A stretch of DNA of 64,000 nucleotides from Siniperca chuatsi (lineage: Eukaryota; Chordata; Actinopteri; Centrarchiformes; Sinipercidae). Shown here in pieces: positions 1-18,105 of the stretch (position 1 is the first letter of the stretch; each line of letters starts with the position of its first letter). A program made the position numbers and the translations under genes. Below the pieces are notes generated by a model, which ran no database searches, was not told where the DNA came from, and saw only the letters and a program-made list of their open reading frames with translations. The stretch covers positions 19,707,822-19,771,821 of the forward strand of contig NC_058055.1 of the NCBI RefSeq assembly GCF_020085105.1. The letters are read 5' to 3'.

Positions 1-2536
1 GTAGGTTCAGAGAAACGGCATTCAGTAGACCCTAAAAAACAAACATTTAAAATACAGATGAGAATTATTTCTTGTTATTTGTGTCATTGGGCAAAAGGAA
101 ATAAAACAAGACCAATTCATCATTATATCATTATATCATATTTTTATATTATTATATTTTCCTGCCAAAATCATACTTGGAAAATGTAAATAAATGTAAA
201 TGTAAATAAACATTAAATCTATTTTTAACTGTATTTCTAAATTGTGATTGTCTTTGTAAACTTTTCTGCTTGACTTCCAATGTTGAAGCAATTTTTTTTT
301 ACTGAATTATTGTCTATAATATATTGTCCATAATGTTAACTGCAGTAACATACCTTTTGCCAGAGCTGTAGTTGCCAGAGCGGTCATGATCATGTAGCTG
401 GAAATCATTGTTTTTCTGTTGTAACACATAAATCAAATGTCATTTTAGATGTTACATTGTATTTCTCTTCAGTTTTATTTATATACTATAAAATGACCAA
501 ATTTAAGATTAGTTGTTAGTTCGAGTAAATTCAAAAGTCGAGTTGAATAAAAATAAAGCCTGAACAATATGAATAGCATGTATGGAGTAGCTTTTTTTCA
601 TAGTCACACTGTTTCAAAAATAATTTATATCCTCTACAAACTATAAAATAATGAAAACATACTACAACGTTTCTGCTCATTTAGCTAATCTCAGAACAAG
701 ATTATAATTCAAAACTGTCACTCACCCCCTTCACAATGGTGTGATGTCTTTGTGTCTGTGTAAGGCTGACCTGTGAATTTTCCACTGGCAGAAGACTGGT
801 TTATGCTCCCTTGTCTTGTTGTGTGATAATTATCAAGGAAGTGGTTACTGTGTTGTTACCCACAACTTGCCTGTAAACAAAGTGCTCACATTCACTGCTT
901 TGGCAGTACTCAGATAACTAATAAGACTGCTGACATAAACTATGGTTTCTTAAACTTGAAACAATGGTGCAATATACTGTAAGTATTTGGTGCAGATTTT
1001 CTACTGTCTTGACATTTCAACATTTCTAAATGATCGTGATGTGTGAGATGTTCCAGTCTGAAAGGCAGCACTTTCCTAAAAAATAACCCGTAAGTGTGTA
1101 TTATCAGCTACCATGAAACAGATTTAAATTATAGGCCATAACCTGAAGACACACATTTTATAACGTAATTTATGTGTGTGATTTTTACATGTATTACACA
1201 CACACAGAAGTAGCCACTTGGCGGGTCTTGCAGTGATGAGTTGATTGACACTCAATGTTGGTGGAAACTTAAAAGGATTCACCCATGAAACTGAAGGACT
1301 ACTGCACACTAGAGAAGGCATAGCTGAAACATAGTGTATAATAAGTATATTTTGCACTTTGAATGTTGAGTTTGGCCTCCGAGCTACTTCGTGAAGTGGT
1401 TGTGGTGACATGCTACATCTTAGCATCACTATGAAACTGTTATAGTTACTGCACATTTAAAGTTTCTCAGCACCATATTCCCTTTAGAAAAACTACAGTA
1501 TGATTAGTCAGGGGACACACTTAACAAAATACAGGGTTATCATACTGACCTCTAAAGCTGATTACTGTTTTTGAACCTCTTGTATCAGTTTTTACATTAA
1601 GTAATAACCAAGATTTACTTTATTTATTCAAGTAGTGCAGGGCTAACGTAAACACTATGCTGAGATTAAATTGGTGCAATTAAACACAGTTGTTTTGGAA
1701 AATTAAGTCACACCAGCATACGTTTCTTACAGTTTTTCTCATTGTAAGAGATAATTACAACATGTGTTTTTGCTATGCACATTTCTGTATAGCCAAAAGA
1801 AAACCACTGCACCACTAAACTTTCACACAGACAACACAGGTAATGTGAAATTAAACCATGTGTGAGACGGTACTTTGTTCTTAAATACACTGAGAGCAAT
1901 GTGAGATTCACAAGCTACTTTTTTATAGCCATGTAGAAATAACCACTGCCGCAGTACATCTGCAGAACACTGAAAGCTGAATCCTTTCCTTTGTCAAACG
2001 AGCACCCTTATAATGTCCCTTACTATACTGTATACATTATAGTCAAATTTATTGCTCATGCGCAGATGGTACTAGTTTCTCTAAAAAAAAAAATTACTAT
2101 TAAAGGACACAGCTTATCACACCATTTCTAATGTCATAAGTATTTAAATGCACATTTAACGCATTGATACAGAAACTACAATTGATGGCAGGAGAAGTCA
2201 CCCTCCACATTTTAAAAACGAAATGCTTCCAACACCCACGCATAAAAATCTGCCATTTGTCATTTATTTTGTAAACACATTGTAGATTGAAGATGTGAGG
2301 TTTTGTATTCCTGCAAAGGACACATGAAAAAATAAACACTTCCTGCCTCTCAGTGTACTGCCACACTTTCTATTTAAAAATCATATACTACATATTACTT
2401 CGAAAAAATCAGCATAAAAAAATCAGGCATTAATGAACAGCAGGAATAATGAGCAAATGTTTTAGCATACTTTTCAACATAGATTTATTTTATTAAAAAA
2501 ACACATTCTCATAAGAAAAACAACATCAAAGCAATG

Positions 2537-2538
<2 letters not shown>

Positions 2539-2570
<32 letters not shown>
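2539..2570. repeat. (AT)n microsatellite
   Basis: About 16 uninterrupted AT units, directly abutting the SINE tail at 2571. Confidence 0.9.
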
Positions 2571-2574
<4 letters not shown>

Positions 2575-2668
2575 TGTCCAGGGTGTACCCTGCCTAAGGC
2601 CCAAAGTCACTGGGATAGGCTCCAGTCACCCGCGACCCCTAACGGGACCAAGCGGTAGAAAATGGATG
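2571..2668 (+). mobile_element. 3'-end fragment of the tRNA-type SINE (5' truncated)
   Basis: These ~98 bases match the last ~98 bases of the full SINE at 43794-44191 without a difference that I can see (CACTGTCCAGGGTGTACCCT through to AGAAAATGGATGGA). Only the 3' part is present, as expected for a 5'-truncated retroposed copy. Simple repeats flank both sides. Confidence 0.8.
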
Positions 2669-2669
2669 G

Positions 2670-2681
<12 letters not shown>

Positions 2682-2722
<41 letters not shown>
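2682..2722. repeat. (GA)n microsatellite
   Basis: About 20 GA units immediately after a short (TA)n run that follows the SINE tail. Confidence 0.9.
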
Positions 2723-2726
<4 letters not shown>

Positions 2727-3526
2727 AGAGGTCTTGAGTTTCCATTTCAGCTGCAGACATAACTACTGCCCAAAAAGCCTCCAGCTGTGAATGTGTTTAC
2801 TCTGTAACACTAAACCACAGTTTATTTCCCTTAATGTACCTGTATACATTTTAAGGTGACTTATTTGTGGCGCACATAGTACCAGTTTCTCTGACAAATG
2901 CTATTTGAAGGACCTTGCTTAGGATCCTATTTTTAGTGTCATAGCAAGTATTTAAATGCAGTTCATAAAGGTATAGGCACGGGAACTACAACTGATGAGG
3001 AGAGAAGTTGCCACAAGTCACTTCACATTTTAAAAACCAAATTGTTCCAACACCTACACATGGAGACCTACTATTGTTTTATTATTCACCTTACTATGTT
3101 GTAAACACATTGTGAACCTGCCTGATGATGAGAGGCGTTGTATTTCTTCAAAGAAATAATTTTAAAACCATAACTTTCAGTACCAACATCTGCATCACTA
3201 AAATTTCTCACAGGAAACATGTGACAGTAAGTGAAATTAAACCATGTGTGAGACTGGTAGTTAAAAACCACAGCTTTTTTGTGGTCAGCAACATTTAAAG
3301 CAATGTTAAACTTCAAACAATCCGTTGGTACATTAAACATCTTTGTTCATTTTTATTTTGCTAAAGTTGCAACTGAAAGGAAGGTACTGCAATACTCTCA
3401 AATATACTGTATATAACAAGTTATCACAGTTAGGATTCACAGAGTCCTCTTGCATCAGTTGTGTAAAATAAAAGCCAACCTGTTAATAATTATCTCTCTG
3501 TATGCTGGTAAGAAACCAGCATGCTA

Positions 3527-3532
3527 TTTATT
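3527..3532 (-). terminator. Candidate polyadenylation signal of slc34a1
   Basis: TTTATT on the plus strand (AATAAA on the minus strand), about 225 bases past the slc34a1 stop codon. It is the first canonical hexamer I noticed downstream. Which site is used cannot be told from sequence. Confidence 0.4.
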
Positions 3533-3754
3533 AACTATTCATACCTTACTCATCTAAAAGCAGACCACCTGCCCTACATTTACAGTAGCTCATCTCACAC
3601 TTCAATGAGTTTATGCAACCAGTTACAAATCCCCTGACTATTACAGTTATGTTTTTTTCAGCACACAATTGTAAAAATTATTTCAGTGGTGAGCTCCATA
3701 CAGGTCTTTAAATTCATGCAAAGTCTGGCACACCGTAGACACAAGATAGTAGCA

Positions 3755-9920
<6,166 letters not shown>

Positions 9921-10247
9921 GGTAAGATCCTGGAGGGCATCAATTATGGGAATTAATAGTGATTAGTACCTGTAGTAAGGGTACTGATAGTATTTATATA
10001 AGCAGCAGCAGAGGTTAGAACTGTAGTGATAGTAGTAATAGTGGTGGTGTTTTGTTTTGTTATTTAATGATTTATGCTACCACTACAAAATACTCCTGAA
10101 AGATTTCAGTAACACATTACCAAGCAATTTATATTAAACTAATGCAGGGTGGTCATATACTTCACTGTGTATCAGTGCAACAAAGAGTAAAGATCTGTGC
10201 TGCTTCAAGCACATATAGTAGTTTGTACAAATACTATTTCAACATAC

Positions 10248-10307
10248 CTTGGGTTTTGATGAAATGGTGCCTCTGCTTCAGAAAGTGAATGCTGTCTTAA
10301 AGTGCAG
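10248..10307 (-). other. Probable 5' exon of slc34a1 (non-coding or N-terminal)
   Basis: A 60-base segment bounded by a good acceptor (TTGCTATCAG) and donor (AAG|GTATGT) on the minus strand, 318 bases upstream of the first coding exon. One frame is open (it reads SLSEAEAPFHQNPK near its end), but that frame does not join the frame of the next exon, whose 9-base leader (9929-9921) precedes the ATG. It is therefore either 5' UTR or an alternative N-terminal exon. The splice signals support it; expression is unknown. Confidence 0.45.
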
Positions 10308-10607
10308 CTGATAGCAAGAAATAAAGAGACAAAAACATAGCATTTGTGAAAAAACATGAGTAAAACAACTACTTTTTACCTCATACACTACTTTTTTATA
10401 GTTACAGAAAAGGGAAAAGAGACAGAATGAGACATGAAGATGAGAAAGAGAGGGAAGAGAGAAAAGGCAGAAAAAGAAAGGGAGGGGCTACTGTCTAGTG
10501 TAGATTAACTCATGTTAGTAGAGCATGGATGACTGGTGGTATAATGGAAAGCCAAGACTCTCTTCCTCATCCTTTGTTTCTTTCAATCCCTCTTTGTCTT
10601 CAGCTAT

Positions 10608-10975
10608 AAACTATGGGGAGCCATTTCATTCAAAACCACCCAAACTGTACATCACCTATCCAGTTACCAGATACCACCTATCCAGTCATCCTGCGCCGCA
10701 ACCCAGTTGGACAGCGCACGCCACCCAGTAGACAGCGCGCGCCACAGAGCTGGATAACGCCCGTATTGGGAGAAATTAGTCTTCAGGCGTTTCTGCCAGA
10801 AAATCTTCAGGAAGTCAGGTGATGTAGTATAAAGAGCAATAAAGTCTATGATTCATTCAACCTTTCATTTTTTTAAAAACCTGAAAATAAGTCAACTAAG
10901 TCTGTTAACTGGATAGGTGGTGTACAGTTTGGTTGGGTGTTCAAATGAAATGGCTCTCCATAATAAACCATCTGT
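10608..10975. mobile_element. Inverted-repeat (MITE-like) element between slc34a1 and pseudogene A
   Basis: About 65 bases at 10610-10672 (ATGGGGAGCCATTTCATTC through ACCTATCCAGTTACCAGA) reappear in inverted orientation at about 10905-10972 with small differences. The ~230-base centre is non-coding. The arrangement fits a non-autonomous DNA transposon or foldback element in the divergent promoter region. I could not define a target-site duplication. Confidence 0.6.
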
Positions 10976-13454
10976 TTACACCATGTGGTTTCAGTTTGAT
11001 ATTCTCTTTGCTGCTTAAAAAAAAAAACTTTGTATAAATTAAATTGTTCTAACAATTTCAATCTTCAAATAGTAAATATTATGTATGTGAATGATCTTTA
11101 TCATGGTCACAATAGAAGTTATTGCAGGTGAAATCATACAATTGTTTATACATTTAAATTGTGTAAGCTTTTATTCTTTGCAGTGACACGGAGAGGTAAG
11201 TTATATAACTCTTGAATAACTTATTTAATCTATGCATCAGTGGTTTGGAAAAGTGCGCAGTAATGAACTGCATTAGATTGTTTGATTGAAACAGTGGAAT
11301 CGTCAAAATAATTACATTTCCTTTTGGCTGATTTTCATTTGTGTTTGAAGCCATAAAATAATCTACTGAGATTACTGGCATAGTACATAGGGCATAGTCA
11401 AAAATGTACTGTTCACAGACTGTAGATAAGACACATTCGCAGGGAGCCATCATAGAAGACAGTAGAAGTACAAACAAGACAATTCTGCGATTATGAATGA
11501 TTATGATGAAAACACAACCGTCCTGGGTCATTGGGGACATTTCCAGCAGATTGTCAACTTCCTGCTCTGTGCCAGCACTATCCCCAATGGAACCAGAGTT
11601 TTATCCATCATCTTCGTAGCTGACATTCCCAGTCACCACTGCATGGTTCCTGAGGCCAACCTAACCCAAGACTGGCTCAATGTTATCATCCCAATAAAAG
11701 TATATCAGTGCACAATTTCCTAAGGTACTTAAAACATTTCTTTGGTACCAGTAAATTTCCACTGACATTATTATTCTTTATAGTATGGTATTTCCACAAC
11801 CTGGCTCTTGGGCCATGACAAATGTGGGAGACATACCATTTGGTTTAACCAAAGTAATGTATTTAACAAAAGCAAATTAATTAAATACATGGAAGTGGAA
11901 CTTTTCTCCTGTGGACTGTTATGACTTGACATTAATTTAGACTTTATTTACAGATTTTGTCAAGCAACTTGCGCTACAGTCATCATATTTAGGCTTACAA
12001 CACTTTTTATGTGCTTTTGATCAAATTTGTAGTTTGAGGATTCTCTCTTATGCTTCCTGTTTAGTCAATTTATAAGTCAGCTCTACATAAAAGTGGTATG
12101 GCCACATATAAGGGTCAAACATCCAAGGTGACAATCAATGTCACATGTTGAGCTGTTGTCTACAGCTAATTGTTGTCACATTATAATATCCTTGCATGCT
12201 GTTTTTGTGTTCTTATCATGTGAATTAAATTGCAAACAAAGTGTTACCAATAAAGGTTGTGTCATTTTATCCATCAGGTGGTGAATGTGAAACAGGAGCT
12301 GAGCAGGTGCAGCAGGTACACACTGAATGTGGTCATTAATTTCTCTGCTCAGGGATTCATTCCTGTCAGAGACGTCGACCACAGTGACCTGGAGCAGGAG
12401 GACTGTGTGGACGGGGGGAGCTACAGCAGAGACATCTACCAATCTTCCTTATACTCTGAGGTGAGAGCCAACTACATGGCTACTTTCATGCTGGGTACAT
12501 ATAAACACCTCCTGCTGTAACTATTGGCACAATATTTGCTCTACATCACATTTATCAAATAAACCGTTGATACTTTCATGTCCCTCTCTTTGTATTTCTC
12601 TCTGCAGGAACGGAGATCTTGACTGGCAATGGTCCTGTTCTCATCACTGGATGTGTGTCTGTGTTATGCCATTGGCTACATGATGCTGCCTCTCATTGCT
12701 TAGCTACTGTATTAAGTGACTGGAAATCTCTCCTGTTGGCTATCTCTCTGCCTGGCCTGCTTTACGTCCCCCTCTGGTGGTGGGTTGTACTCATTACATC
12801 ACATTACAAGAAATATGATTCACATTACTCATTGTATAGTTACAATTTACAGTAGCATCTTGTTTTTCTTACTGTAAAGGAATTTGTTTTTTATTATCAT
12901 TATTGTTTTTGTGAACATAATAAATGCTCTCTTACAAACCAAAGAAGCATTTTACAAACAAAGGTGTAATGTTATCATGCTCTGCATTTAGCAATGCTGT
13001 TTGTTGTTCTTTTTAAAGTGTAATTCTGATATCTGGCCTCAACAGGGGCCTGTTTCACAAAGATAGACTTTGATTATGACTTAAATCAGTCAGACTTCAG
13101 ATTGATGTCTAAATTCATCCGTTGCACAAAGCTGACTAGCTCTTGACCATCTTAAGTAGGACTGATTTGCCACAAATTCTGGGTAAATTGAGACTACCAG
13201 ACAAAATTAAAAAAAATGGCTGGCCGTGTCAAACCACTCAGCTCCATTCACTCCAACAGAAAATGTTTGCCTTCTAAAAGAATTCAGCAGTTACATTTTG
13301 GGAAAAAATTGCGACAACAGTAAATAATATTAGTAACAAAAAGTGTTACTGCAACCTCTAAAAACTCTTTCCCATCTCATTGCTCACTTCACAACATTGT
13401 TAGCAAACAAATTATGAGCCATGATTTGTTCTTTCTTGTCATTTAGTGCCACTG

Positions 13455-13512
13455 TAAAGCTCTTTGAGTGGTCATTAGACTATAAAAGCGCTATATAAAT
13501 GCAGTCAATTTA
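13455..13512 (+). repeat. L2-type LINE 3' tail fragment
   Basis: GTAAAGCTCTTTGAGTGG followed by GCGCTATATAAATGCAGTC, the usual end of fish L2-group elements. No coding part is seen upstream. It lies in pseudogene A. Confidence 0.45.
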
Positions 13513-13964
13513 GTACCTCCACTGCAGCTCAGCAAGAAAACACGTTATGAAAGGATCTTTCAATGGCCAGTATGAAGAGATTACTCCAAGAAAAACCTGT
13601 TTTTAATGTTCATATGGGCACCTGACTATTGTTTTACGACAGACTTGGAAAAAATGCAAACTTACCCTTTAACATCAGATTACTTTATCTAAAGTCGCTG
13701 TAGGAGATCATGTGTTATGGAAAAGCCTTCTTACAATTAACGACTTCAGTCAAAACTGTCATAGTATATGAAAAAAAACACAGAAAGCTGAGAGAGTTTT
13801 GTATCTTGCAGGTTGATGAGAAAAAGAGGCCGTCTAAAACACCACACTGTCTTTGATCTGATAAGAACCAGCAACATAAGACCCACAACGGCCGTTCTCT
13901 GCGTGGTGTGGTGAGTCTGAGAACTTATTACACTTTTACATACATTATATTATATGTTAGACAG

Positions 13965-14400
13965 AATTGAGTATACTATACTGTAAGGCCAAAAGTATGT
14001 GGACACTCGAACATTACACCCATATGTGATTATTGAACATCCCAAAACCATGGGCCTTAATCTGCTGCTAGAATAGTCTCCACTCCTCTGGAAAGGCTTT
14101 CCACAAGATTTTGGAAACTGGCTGCAAGGATTTGCTCCTATGCAGCCACAAGCCACAACCTGGCTCTCAGTTGGTGTTCCAGTTCATCCCAAAGGTGTTT
14201 GATGGGGTTGAGGGCTCTATGCAGGCCAGTCAAGATCTTTCACACCAAACTGGGAAAAACATTTCTGTATGGCCCAGCTTTCTGCATGGGGGCATTGTCG
14301 TGTTGTCAGAAAAGATACCTCTCAAATTTGGGAGGACACAATTGTCTAAAATATCATAGTAGGCTGTAGAATCGAGATTTCCCTTAACCTAAACTATGTA
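13965..14400 (-). mobile_element. Tc1-like transposase 3' fragment (degenerate)
   Basis: The minus strand reads a Tc1/mariner transposase C-terminal part: an AYYDILDNCVLP block at about 14330-14370, then LNPIKHLWDELE-like text with in-frame stops and frameshifts. Its end near 13975 carries the CAAAAGTATGTGGACA motif common at such element ends. It is inserted between exons 7 and 10 of pseudogene A and is non-functional. Confidence 0.75.
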
Positions 14401-15039
14401 TTGCTGTCTGTCATAGTGTCCTTTTTTGACTGGACTGCAGCAAAGCAGAGCCACCCCTATAAATGCAAAAGTCTGTCCCTGACTGAGAGATGAAGTTACA
14501 CCATTGGTTGGTTGAGTGTTGGGAGTTTCCCCATTGGCCGCTGCTCTTTCGAAAAGAATAGGCGTGAACAGTCCTGAATTACGTCCTCAGGAGGCTTTTA
14601 CATCGAGGCACATTTACTATTACTGAGTGTCATTTGGGTCTGTGTACCATCTGTTCAAAGCCGTGGTTCAACTTCTTTGATAACAGGATAAACAAATATA
14701 CAATGCATTGTTTCGTTTTTCGTGTGAATTTCAAAAATGGAAATCCATGTGCTTTCCCCTTTTTTGTCTTCAAATTGGCAACTGGACTAGAAATTAAACT
14801 AAAACCAGAAAACAACTTGTTGTCTCTTTGCCTCCTGCAGGTTTGTACTTTAAGTAAGTGCCTTATAATACAATGTGGACTCTGGCTGTTGTGTCTGCTT
14901 TTGCTGCTCTCTTCCTAAGAGAGTTTTGGACGACCTCTACTATTCAACATACATCAGAGAGAAAGTTGAGATGCTTAGGGAATGAAGCTACTACTGTGAA
15001 GCCGCAATCTTCTTACAGAATAACTAATCTTCTTTTCCT

Positions 15040-16690
15040 TTCAGCTGTTCCCTTTCAGGGGTCGCCACAGCGAATCATGTGCCTCCATCTAACCCTGTCC
15101 TCTGCATCCTCTTCACTCACACCAATTAACTTCATGTCCTCTCTCACTACATCCATAAATCTCCTCTTTGGTTTTCCTCTAGACCTCCTGCCTGGCAGCT
15201 CCAACCTCAGCATCCTTCTACCAGTATATTCACAGTCTCTCCTCTGAACATGTCCAAACCACCTCAATCTGGCCTCTCTGACTTTATCTCCAAAACATCT
15301 AACATGAGCTGTCCCTCTGATGTACTCATTCCTGATCCTGTCCATCCTCGTCACTCCCAAAGAGAACCTCAACATCTTAAGCTCTGCTACCTCCAGCTCT
15401 GCCTCTTGTCTTTTCTTCAGTGCCACTGTCTCTAAGCTGTACATCATCGCTGGTCTCACCACCGTCTTGAACACCTTTCCTTTCATTCTTGCTGATACTC
15501 TTTTATCACACAACACACCTGACACTTTTATCCACCCGTTCCAACCTGCTTGCACTCGCCTCTTCACCTCTTTTCGACAGTCTCCATTGCTCTGAACCGT
15601 TGACCCTAAGTACTTAAAGTCCTGGACCTTCTTCACTCCCTGTAACCTCACCGTTCCACCTGGGTCTCTCTCATTGACACACATGTATTCTGTCTTACTG
15701 CGGCTAAGCTTCATTCCTCTGTTTTCCAGAGCAGACCTCCATCTCTCTAGATTTTCCTACACCTACTCCCAGCTCTCACTACAAATCACAATGTCATCCG
15801 CAATCATCATAGTCCATGGAGATTCCTGTCTAACCTCATCTGTCAGCCTGTCCATCACCAGAGCAAACAAAAAGGGGCTCAGAGCGGATCTTTGATGCAA
15901 ACCCACCTCCACCTTGAACTCCTCTGTCACACCTACAGCACACCTCACCACAGTCTTACAGCTCTCATACATGTCCTGCACCACTCTAACATACTTCTCT
16001 GCCACTCTAGACTTCCTCATACAATACCACAGCTCCTCTCTCGGCACCCTGTCATACGCTTTCTCTAAATCTACGAAGACACAATGCAACTCCCTATGAC
16101 CTTCTCTGTACTTCTCCATCAGCATCCTCAAAGCAAATACTGAATCTGTTGTACTCTTTCTAGGCATGAAACCATATTGCTGCTCACAAATGCTCACCTC
16201 TGCCCTTAGCCTAGCTTCTACTACTCTTTCCCACAACTTCATTGTATGGCTCATCAGCTTTATTCCTCTGTAGGTGCCACAGCTCGGCACCAGTACACTT
16301 CTCCTCCATTCCTCGGGCATCCTCTCACTCTCCAAGATCTTGTTAAACAAACTAGTCAGAAACTCTACTGCCACCTCTCCTAGACACTTCCATAACTCCA
16401 CAGGTATGTCATCAGGACCAACTGCCTTTCCACTCTTCATCCTCTTCAACGTCCTCCTCACTTCACTCTTGCTAATCTTTGCTACTTCCTGCTCCACACC
16501 AGTCACCTTCTACTCTTCGTTCCCTTTCATTTTCCTCATTCATCAACTCTTCAAAGTACTCCTTCCATCTTCCCATCTCTATCTCTTTGTCTGGCCAACC
16601 TGTACAAATCCACCTTTCCCTCTTTAGTGTCCAACCTAGCATACAAGTCCTCATATGCTCTTTGCTCTTTAAAAGATGCATTTAAGATGT
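15040..16690 (-). mobile_element. RTE-type LINE fragment (reverse transcriptase and C-terminal domain)
   Basis: Two long minus-strand frames cover a non-LTR reverse transcriptase. The frame 16506-15763 has KAVGPDDIPVELWK, EQQYGFMPRKSTTDSVFA, FVDLEKAYDRVPREELW and a damaged catalytic box (MIADDIVI, where F/YADD is expected). The frame 15714-15055 carries the downstream region (GSTVQSNGDCRKEVKRRVQ, AELKMLRFSLGVTRMDRIR, RLRWFGHVQRRD). The 3' end shows the GGGGTCGCCACAGCG motif (15058-15072). The 5' end is truncated and the two frames are out of register, so it is inactive. It separates exons 10 and 11 of pseudogene A. Clade assignment is by resemblance. Confidence 0.85.
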
Positions 16691-16749
16691 TTTTATGATT
16701 AAATGAATGATTACAATTGTTAGTAAAACAGTAACAGAATATGTGTAAT

Positions 16750-17131
16750 TTAAAGGAGCAGTGTGTAGGATTTAGTGGCATCTAGTGGTGAAAATGCAGT
16801 TTGCAAACATTTGAATACTGCTTTCCTTACCCTCCCCTTCCAAGCGTGTAGAAGAAACTATGGTGGCTGTGAAAAACATGAAAAGCCCTCTCTAGAGCCA
16901 GTGTTTGGTTTGTCAGTTCTGGGCTACTGTAGAAACATGGCGGAGCAACATGGCGGCCTCCCTGGAAGAGGACCTGCTCCCTCTGTAGATAAAAATGGCT
17001 TATTCTAAGGTAAAGAAAACACAACAATTCTTATTTTCAGGTGATTATACACTAATGAAAACATACCTATGCATATTATATTCCATTTCTGCCAACAGAT
17101 CCTCCTAAATATTACACACTGGTTCTTTAAG
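16750..17131. mobile_element. TTAA-flanked MITE with ~22-bp terminal inverted repeats
   Basis: The left end TTAAAGGAGCAGTGTGTAGG and the inverted right end TTAAAGAACCAGTGTGTAAT mirror each other. Both are bounded by TTAA, the target-site duplication of piggyBac-type elements. The interior carries CATGGCGGAGCAACATGGCGG. It has no transposase, so it is non-autonomous. Confidence 0.7.
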
Positions 17132-17159
17132 TGGTTTACATCTTACCTTACAGAGACCT

Positions 17160-17315
17160 TTTTGTTGCCCTCTACGAACACACAACTGTGGTATACCACA
17201 AGGCTCGATCCTAGGTCCAGTCCTGTTCAGCCTTTATATGCTGCCACTTGGCAGTGTCATCAGGAGACATGGCGTCAATTTTCACAGTTACGCTGATGAT
17301 ACTCAACTCTTAAGT
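17160..17315 (+). mobile_element. L2-type LINE reverse transcriptase fragment
   Basis: The plus strand at about 17188-17310 reads [17 protein letters not shown], then [12 protein letters not shown], which are RT palm motifs including intact YADD. It is a short, truncated, inactive fragment 30 bases after the MITE. The 3' end of a similar L2-group element occurs at 19905-20455. Confidence 0.75.
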
Positions 17316-17984
17316 TGTGAAGTAATAACCTATTTTATAAATTTTGTTATTATATTATCCTCATCATCATGCTTTTGAGTACAAGGGGATGTGATACTAG
17401 TGACAAGTTATTGCTGTAAACACAGCTGCATGTTATAGTGATAATGAAGTTGATAGCAGTGAGGAAACATTCATAATTCTTTGCTCTTTAGTTGCCCCAC
17501 AGTCTGTGCAGAACACTAAACAAATAATGTTTTGTTCGTCTTTTTCCTCTGTAACAGGGTGAAGTGTCCTTGCATTGATGGAAAAGAAACACCAGAACTT
17601 GTGTTGCTTTTGGAAAGTCAACTGTGATTCATTAATACAGATTGTTGTTTTTCCAAATTTTTCATCAGAAATGAGCTGGTTGTTTTTCCTACTTAATACA
17701 TTTGATAACATTACATTCCTCTGTAAGACATCAGGATATGAAAATAAAGCACAAGAAGTAAGCACCTACAAACCACTTAACACCAAGATCTCTATTGGTA
17801 CACCCTATAATATAGAGGATAATTTTAACCAGAATTAAGAATTTAAAGAGAAAATGACAACACACATTTCAATTTTAGCTTTTAATTTGACCATTTACAT
17901 TGAAGATTTTCTATTTTCTATTTCAGGATTGAAAAATTTCACTTTTCATTTTCATATTGTCATTTGACAATATCAATTTCGTCT

Positions 17985-18105
17985 TCCTCTTTCAGCTGCT
18001 CCCCATAGGGGACGCCACAGCCGATAATCTGATTCCATCTGCCTGGCAAACCGGGTCCCACCCAACCCAGCATGGAAATCTGATGATCCACATATTAGAA
18101 AATCC
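17985..18105 (+). mobile_element. RTE-type LINE 3'-end fragment
   Basis: CTTTCAGCTGCTCCCCATAG followed by GGGACGCCACAGCCGATAAT is the same terminal motif seen at the 3' end of the RTE element at 15040, in opposite orientation and diverged. No coding sequence is seen. Confidence 0.55.

Larger units (their letters stand above)
1815..3340. repeat. Degenerate tandem or segmental repeat, unit about 0.8 kb
   Basis: About 1925-2340 realigns by eye with about 2745-3170. Shared landmarks come in the same order: a (T)ACTAGTTTCTCT / (T)ACCAGTTTCTCT block, GTATTTAAATGCA, an AACTACAAYTGATG block, CACATTTTAAAAACSAAAT followed by TTCCAACACC, and TTGTAAACACATTGT. The block ending GAAATTAAACCATGTGTGAG occurs at about 1847-1866 and again at about 3232-3253, so a third, upstream copy seems to end near 1.9 kb. 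There is no coding content. The family is not recognised. Confidence 0.6.
1..3526. other. Non-coding flank downstream of slc34a1
   Basis: AT-rich sequence in which I find no conserved protein, no splice-bounded exon and no RNA gene. The open frames are short and lie in low-complexity or repeated DNA. It contains a degenerate tandem duplication (about 1815-3340), an (AT)n tract, a SINE tail and a (GA)n tract, each listed separately. The first 1.8 kb shows no clear structure to me. Confidence 0.6.
11493..17627 (+). pseudogene. Decayed slc22 (OCTN-type) transporter, copy A
   Basis: A relic of the B/C type. Exon 1 (11493-11699) and exon 2 (12278-12460) are intact and open, matching B/C in length (207 and 183). 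Directly after exon 2's donor lies the last ~27 bases of exon 4 (12468-12494), so exon 3 and most of exon 4 have been deleted. Exon 5 (12608-12779) keeps 172 bases, but internal deletions and a compensating insertion scramble about 30 codons. No exon 6, 8 or 9 is found. Exon 7 (13812-13910) is 99 bases instead of 101, with a frameshift. Exon 10 (14841-14965) is about 11 bases short, frameshifted, and its donor GT is destroyed (AAAG|TTGAGA). Exon 11 (17558-17627) is open and ends ESQL. A Tc1 fragment and an RTE LINE sit between the late exons. It cannot make a full carrier; a two-exon fragment could still be transcribed. Confidence 0.88.

Noticed and set aside
1124-3340. Several 60-110-codon minus-strand frames (for example 1124-1456, 2100-2366, 3086-3340)
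   Set aside because: No domain, no splice-bounded structure, low-complexity composition, and part of them lies in duplicated non-coding DNA.
14858-16627. Plus-strand frames over 15-16.6 kb
   Set aside because: They are antisense shadows of the minus-strand RTE reverse transcriptase, which shows the real motifs.
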